DNA from: Bacteroidaceae bacterium
Lineage (GTDB): Bacteria > Bacteroidota > Bacteroidia > Bacteroidales > Bacteroidaceae
Assembly (NCBI GenBank): GCA_017466965.1
Contig: JAFTTD010000379.1
Location: 1 to 8,977, forward strand
DNA length: 8,977 nt
Reading direction: 5' to 3'
Part shown: piece after piece, positions 5,568 to 8,977 of the stretch
Layout: every line of letters starts with the position of its first letter
Numbering within the stretch: the first letter of the stretch is position 1
Position numbers and translations under genes: made by a program
The notes under the pieces: generated by a model
The model's database searches: none
Told to the model about the DNA's origin: nothing
Seen by the model: the letters and a program-made list of their open reading frames with translations, nothing else

Positions 5568-6956
5568 TCACCCGAACAGTTCCCTCAATGCTTCCTCTAC
5601 CTTGCGAACTGGCCTTACTTTAATTTTGAACTTGCTCAAATCAATTCCGTTCATGTTCAGATACGGAACTATGATTGTTGTGAATCCCAACTTTTCAGCC
5701 TCTGCAATCCGTTGCAGAATGCGACTCACAGGTCTGATTTCACCGCTCAGTCCCACTTCGCCCGTCATACACACTCCGCCCTCTATGCCAGTATCTATAT
5801 TGCTTGAAAGCACGGAGGCGATAACGCTTAGGTCTATAGCCGGATCGGTTACCCTTATGCCTCCAGCAATATTTATATACACATCCTTCTGCGCCAACTT
5901 GAAGCCTACTCGTTTCTCAAGCACAGCAAGCAGCATGTTCAGACGGCGTAAGTCAAAACCTGTAGCAGAGCGTTGCGGAGTTCCATAAGCAGCTGTGCTA
6001 ACAAGCGCCTGAGTCTCTATCATCAGCGGGCGCACTCCCTCAATAGCAGAGGCTACAGAAACCCCGCTAAGCCTCTCTCCGTCGCAAGACTCAGACAGCA
6101 GCAGTTCTGACGGATTCGCCACTGCCCGAAGTCCATTATGAACCATTTCGTATATTCCCAGTTCCGCCGTACTTCCAAATCTGTTTTTTACTGCTCGAAG
6201 AATGCGGTACATGTAATGTCTGTCACCCTCAAACTGCAGAACGGTGTCAACCATGTGTTCAAGAATCTTCGGACCGGCAATGCCACCCTCCTTATTTATA
6301 TGCCCTATCAGCACTACTGGAATATTGCTCTCCTTGGCATATTTCAGAATCATGGCAGTACACTCGCGTATTTGGCTCACGCTCCCAGGCGAACTGTCAA
6401 TAGTTTCCGTTGCCATTGTCTGTATTGAGTCAATTATGACAATGTCGGGCTTCACTGCTTCAATATGCTTGAAGACTGTTTCTATCATAGCTTCACAAGC
6501 TACCTGGCAGTCTGACAGCGGCTCAACGACACTACCATCAGCCTGTTCGCAGATGCGATCGGCGCGCATCTTCAGCTGGCGTGCGCTTTCTTCTCCGCTG
6601 ACATACAGCACTCTGCTCCCCTTGAGCCTGAGCGCCGTTTGCAACACCAGGGTAGATTTGCCTATTCCAGGGTCGCCTCCGAGCAACACTAAAGAGCCAG
6701 GTACAAGGCCACCACCAAGAACACGGTTCAGTTCATCGTCGAACAGGTTCAGCCGAGGCTCATCCTCAGTCTTTATTCTGCTCATCGAAACAGGACTCGA
6801 GGGTGCAGTGCCTGCAGACATCCCCATCACGACAGACTTCCCTACCTTCTGTTCCACGAAGGCATTCCACTCTCCACACGACGGACATTTGCCAATCCAT
6901 TTAGGCGAATCATATCCGCAACTGTTGCATACATAAGCCGTTTTATTCTTTGACAT
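5568..6956 (-). CDS. radA: DNA repair protein RadA/Sms
   Basis: This 462-residue protein matches the usual length of about 455-460 for RadA (Sms), the bacterial RecA-like ATPase and helicase that promotes branch migration and processing of recombination intermediates. Domains in order: a C4 zinc finger with Cys10, Cys13, Cys24 and Cys27 (CNSCGY...CPSCGEW); a RecA-like ATPase with Walker A GGDPGIGKST (93-102) and a Walker B-type strand DIVIIDSIQT (161-170); the RadA-specific KNRFG motif (257-261); and a C-terminal Lon-protease-like domain (about 300-460) with VYINIAGGIRVTDPA and GEVGLSGEIRPV. All signature motifs are intact. The ATG at 6956 has only a weak purine stretch upstream; an overlapping out-of-frame ATG at 6960 gives a five-codon frame and is not the start. 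The gap of 176 bp and a strong internal promoter suggest tetR-fabG is a separate transcript. Confidence 0.96.
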   Translation of the reverse strand: MSKNKTAYVCNSCGYDSPKWIGKCPSCGEWNAFVEQKVGKSVVMGMSAGTAPSSPVSMSRIKTEDEPRLNLFDDELNRVLGGGLVPGSLVLLGGDPGIGKSTLVLQTALRLKGSRVLYVSGEESARQLKMRADRICEQADGSVVEPLSDCQVACEAMIETVFKHIEAVKPDIVIIDSIQTMATETIDSSPGSVSQIRECTAMILKYAKESNIPVVLIGHINKEGGIAGPKILEHMVDTVLQFEGDRHYMYRILRAVKNRFGSTAELGIYEMVHNGLRAVANPSELLLSESCDGERLSGVSVASAIEGVRPLMIETQALVSTAAYGTPQRSATGFDLRRLNMLLAVLEKRVGFKLAQKDVYINIAGGIRVTDPAIDLSVIASVLSSNIDTGIEGGVCMTGEVGLSGEIRPVSRILQRIAEAEKLGFTTIIVPYLNMNGIDLSKFKIKVRPVRKVEEALRELFG

Positions 6957-6989
6957 GCATTCTTATTGTATTTGTTTTACTGACTTCCA

Positions 6990-6997
6990 CAAATGTA
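6990..6997 (-). promoter_or_regulatory. Putative -7 element of the radA promoter
   Basis: TACATTTG on the leftward strand is a perfect TAnnTTTG match about 33 bp before the radA ATG. No TTTG is found 19-21 nt upstream; ATGG (7021-7018) occupies that position. The call therefore rests on one half of the bipartite signal. Confidence 0.45.
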
Positions 6998-7322
6998 TGA
7001 ATTTATAAAACTTCATTCCATCGTCAGTAATAGGATTTCATTATACAGTGCGAAGCAAATTTATTAGAAAAAGTCCAATAAGCGAAACAAATTGTTCCTT
7101 ATTTTGCTGTGCAGACAATATTTTTCTCAAGAAAAAGGAAGACAATTTTACAACATAAGGAATGTCGTTTGAACAGGAATAAGCCAAGTATGCACAAGAC
7201 AACAAGCACAACTTACTTGAAAAAGAATTTATCCTAATAAGATTTTTTTAAGCAAGTAGTATAAAAACGGTGTCCGAGTGCAGATTTTTATTTTGATTTT
7301 ATTTTGTTTTGCAAATCATTCG

Positions 7323-7330
7323 TATATTTG
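7323..7330 (+). promoter_or_regulatory. Putative -7 element upstream of the EF-hand protein gene
   Basis: TATATTTG is a perfect TAnnTTTG match. The nearest upstream TTTG (7303-7306) is 16 nt away, shorter than the usual 19-21, in a very T-rich stretch. If used, the leader would be nearly 90 nt long, which leaves room for post-transcriptional control. Confidence 0.45.
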
Positions 7331-7423
7331 CTTGGTTTATGAAAATGTTTCACCCAAAAGCAAACATTTCCACTTATATCAGAGAGAATACATCCAATTT
7401 GATTTTACACATAAATTTCATAT

Positions 7424-8977
7424 ATGACAAAAACAAAAAAATATCAATGGAGCTTCGAAAATATCGGTGGCTCTACACGTGTGAAGATAACTACAGGTGA
7501 AGACATTGCCCATCTGGAGGAATTAGACCCAAAAATGTGGACAGTCCTGTCGTGCCCTACTACAGGTCTTGAGATTGACGAGAAAAGTCTGAAATACCTT
7601 GACACAGATGGTGACGGACGCATCAGAATCAACGACATTGTGGCTACGGCTAAATGGTTAACAAGCGTGATCAGAAATAACAACGACCTGCTGAAAGCCG
7701 CTGACCACATTGACATTGAACAGCTGAACCAAGAGAACGAGTGCGGCAAGAAGCTTTACAACTCTGCCAAACAGATTCTTGCGAACTTGGGCAAGGAGGG
7801 CACCGTAATAACACTTGCTGACACAGCCGACATTGCAGCCATTTTTGCCAAGACTCGTTTCAACGGTGACGGAATTATCACCGAGAATTCAACCGACAAC
7901 CCAGAGGAAAAGATTGCCATAGGCTCTGCCATTGCCTGCATGGGAAGCGTGACGGATCGCAGTGGAGAAAAAGGTATAAATACCGAAATCATTGAGAAGT
8001 TCTATCAGGCTATAGCCGATTATAACGCTTGGAACGAGGCAGCTGTTGCCGCCCCATACGGCACAGACACAGACAAGGCAATAGAGGCATACGACGCGTT
8101 AGACGCAAAGGTGAAAGACTACTTTGTTCGCACCCGACTCGCCTCTTTCTCGCCAGAGAGTACTGCTAAGTTAGACGTACAGGCGTCACTCATCGAGAGC
8201 ATCAGCGCCGACAATCTTACAGGCAAAACCGATGAGATAGCCTCATATCCAATTGCACGCATTAACGACAAGGCAGAACTACCATTGGACGCTGCCATAA
8301 ATCCAGCATGGACAAAGAGTTTTGAAACACTCATCGGCATTGTCAAGCCTGAAGGCAAAGCACTGACTGAAGAGTCATGGAATAAGATTGGCGAATCGTT
8401 TTCCGAATACCGCAATTGGAAAACTTCGAACAAAGGGGCAGAAGTAGGAGCATTAGGAATTGACTGCATCAAGAAAATCATCGCAGAAAACAAGAAGCAA
8501 TCACTGCTTGACTTGGTGGCTCAGGATATGGCGTTGAAGGAGGAAGCAGACAACATTGAGCTAATGAACAAGTTCATGCACATATACCGTGACTTCTACC
8601 GTGTGTTGCGCAACTTCGTTACGTTCCAAGACTTCTATAAGAAGAATAAGGATGTGAGCGCCATGTTCCAAAGCGGCAGTCTCATAATAGACCAACGCGA
8701 ATGCAAGCTCTGTATGAAAGTTTCAGACATGGGCAAGCACACAGCTATGGCTCCATCAAGCGGCATGTTCCTTTTGTATTGCGACTGCACCACTAAGAGC
8801 AAGCCGGGCAAGCTCACAATTGTAGCAGCAGTAACTGTGGGCGATGTAGGCGACTTGGTTATTGGCAAGAATGCACTATACTATGACAACAGCGGACTTA
8901 TATGGGATGCCGTTATCACTAAAGTGATTGAGAATCCTATCAGCGTAGGACAAGCGTTCTGGTCACCTTACCGCAGA
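7424..8977 (+). CDS. Conserved hypothetical protein with EF-hand-like loops (3' end missing)
   Basis: From the ATG at 7424 the frame is open for 518 codons to the window edge. An in-frame TAA at 7412-7414 fixes the start; no Shine-Dalgarno sequence is visible. I recognise it as resembling a conserved Bacteroidota protein without an assigned function, and do not propose one. Residues 60-71 (DTDGDGRIRIND) form a canonical EF-hand calcium loop. Residues 145-156 (RFNGDGIITENS) look like a degenerate second loop lacking the first acidic ligand. The middle (about 185-410) is rich in charged residues and probably mainly helical. A later segment has Cys427-x2-Cys430 and Cys453-x-Cys455, spaced like a possible metal-binding knuckle, followed by a beta-rich region (463-500). 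There is no signal peptide and no membrane segment in the visible part. No partner gene is visible on its strand. A missing C-terminus could contain membrane segments or another domain. Confidence 0.88.
   Translation, partial: MTKTKKYQWSFENIGGSTRVKITTGEDIAHLEELDPKMWTVLSCPTTGLEIDEKSLKYLDTDGDGRIRINDIVATAKWLTSVIRNNNDLLKAADHIDIEQLNQENECGKKLYNSAKQILANLGKEGTVITLADTADIAAIFAKTRFNGDGIITENSTDNPEEKIAIGSAIACMGSVTDRSGEKGINTEIIEKFYQAIADYNAWNEAAVAAPYGTDTDKAIEAYDALDAKVKDYFVRTRLASFSPESTAKLDVQASLIESISADNLTGKTDEIASYPIARINDKAELPLDAAINPAWTKSFETLIGIVKPEGKALTEESWNKIGESFSEYRNWKTSNKGAEVGALGIDCIKKIIAENKKQSLLDLVAQDMALKEEADNIELMNKFMHIYRDFYRVLRNFVTFQDFYKKNKDVSAMFQSGSLIIDQRECKLCMKVSDMGKHTAMAPSSGMFLLYCDCTTKSKPGKLTIVAAVTVGDVGDLVIGKNALYYDNSGLIWDAVITKVIENPISVGQAFWSPYRR

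Larger units (their letters stand above)
6957..7423. other. Divergent intergenic region between radA and the EF-hand protein gene
   Basis: This 467-bp AT-rich spacer carries candidate promoters for both flanking genes near its ends. The middle (about 7020-7300) has a short AT palindrome TTTTTCT-CA-AGAAAAA (7121-7136) and a T-rich stretch with repeated ATTTTG/TTTTG units (7284-7311) just before the rightward promoter. CAAGTA occurs at 7186-7191 and 7254-7259, with TACTTG between them. I find no credible coding frame, tRNA or terminator-like long stem. A small RNA cannot be excluded from sequence alone. Confidence 0.5.

Noticed and set aside
5562..5571. Perfect palindrome GTGAATTCAC at the radA stop codon
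   Set aside because: A 10-bp self-complementary site without loop or U-tract is not a terminator, and the sequence is largely constrained by the final radA codons.
6244..6936. 230-residue open frame on the + strand
   Set aside because: It lies entirely antisense within radA, whose motifs are complete. Its translation is Ser/Leu/Ile-rich low-information sequence with no family features.
7121..7136. TTTTTCT-CA-AGAAAAA inverted repeat in the radA upstream spacer
   Set aside because: Very AT-rich with a two-base centre; such palindromes are expected by chance in this composition, and it is not placed at either promoter.
7444..8868. Several minus-strand open frames of 77-124 residues
   Set aside because: All are antisense to the long right-edge coding frame and show the Ser/Met/Leu-rich composition typical of reverse-frame shadows.
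1..8977. CRISPR array, insertion sequence, tRNA/rRNA or phage genes
   Set aside because: Looked for on both strands; no regularly spaced repeats, transposase motifs, cloverleaf-like segments or phage structural proteins were seen.

Overview
The window looks like an ordinary chromosomal segment from a Bacteroidota genome, probably order Bacteroidales (Prevotella/Bacteroides-like). The evidence is as follows. The DNA is moderately AT-rich. Most start codons lack a Shine-Dalgarno sequence and are preceded by A/T-rich leaders. Several intergenic regions carry the Bacteroidota-type promoter (TTTG, a spacer of about 19-21 nt, then TAnnTTTG). The protein families, including a cyclophilin lipoprotein, a TetR-fabG pair and an EF-hand-bearing conserved hypothetical, fit this group. 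The genus assignment is an inference from recalled family features; no search was run.

Layout. A nearly complete AlkD-like DNA glycosylase gene runs leftward off the left edge (1-648). It is divergent from a rightward two-gene unit: a cyclophilin-type peptidyl-prolyl isomerase lipoprotein (964-1806) and an M16 zinc peptidase (1824-3086), 17 bp apart. That unit ends at a strong hairpin (3124-3170), which also faces the convergent leftward genes. The leftward block reads, in transcription order, radA (6956-5568), a TetR-family regulator (5391-4792), fabG (4776-4030) and an RluA-family pseudouridine synthase (3889-3215). A long imperfect hairpin built from short repeated modules separates fabG from the pseudouridine synthase gene. 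Divergent from radA, after a 467-bp spacer, a rightward gene of unknown function (7424 onward) runs off the right edge with 518 codons visible.

How the genes relate. TetR and fabG are 15 bp apart behind one very good promoter, so the regulator probably controls itself and the fatty-acid-synthesis reductase. Two DNA-repair genes (AlkD-like and radA) are present but not adjacent. The cyclophilin lipoprotein and the M16 peptidase may share an mRNA, though the isomerase has an export signal and the peptidase does not.

Nothing here is a mobile element, CRISPR array, tRNA or rRNA, and I see no clear novel multi-gene system. The least understood object is the right-edge protein, with one canonical EF-hand loop, one degenerate loop and a CxxC...CxC cysteine set. 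Other points worth a second look are a 17-bp perfect tandem duplication across the AlkD-like start codon, a long insertion in the cyclophilin fold, CATGAAA repeats flanking the tetR promoter, and the modular hairpin after fabG.
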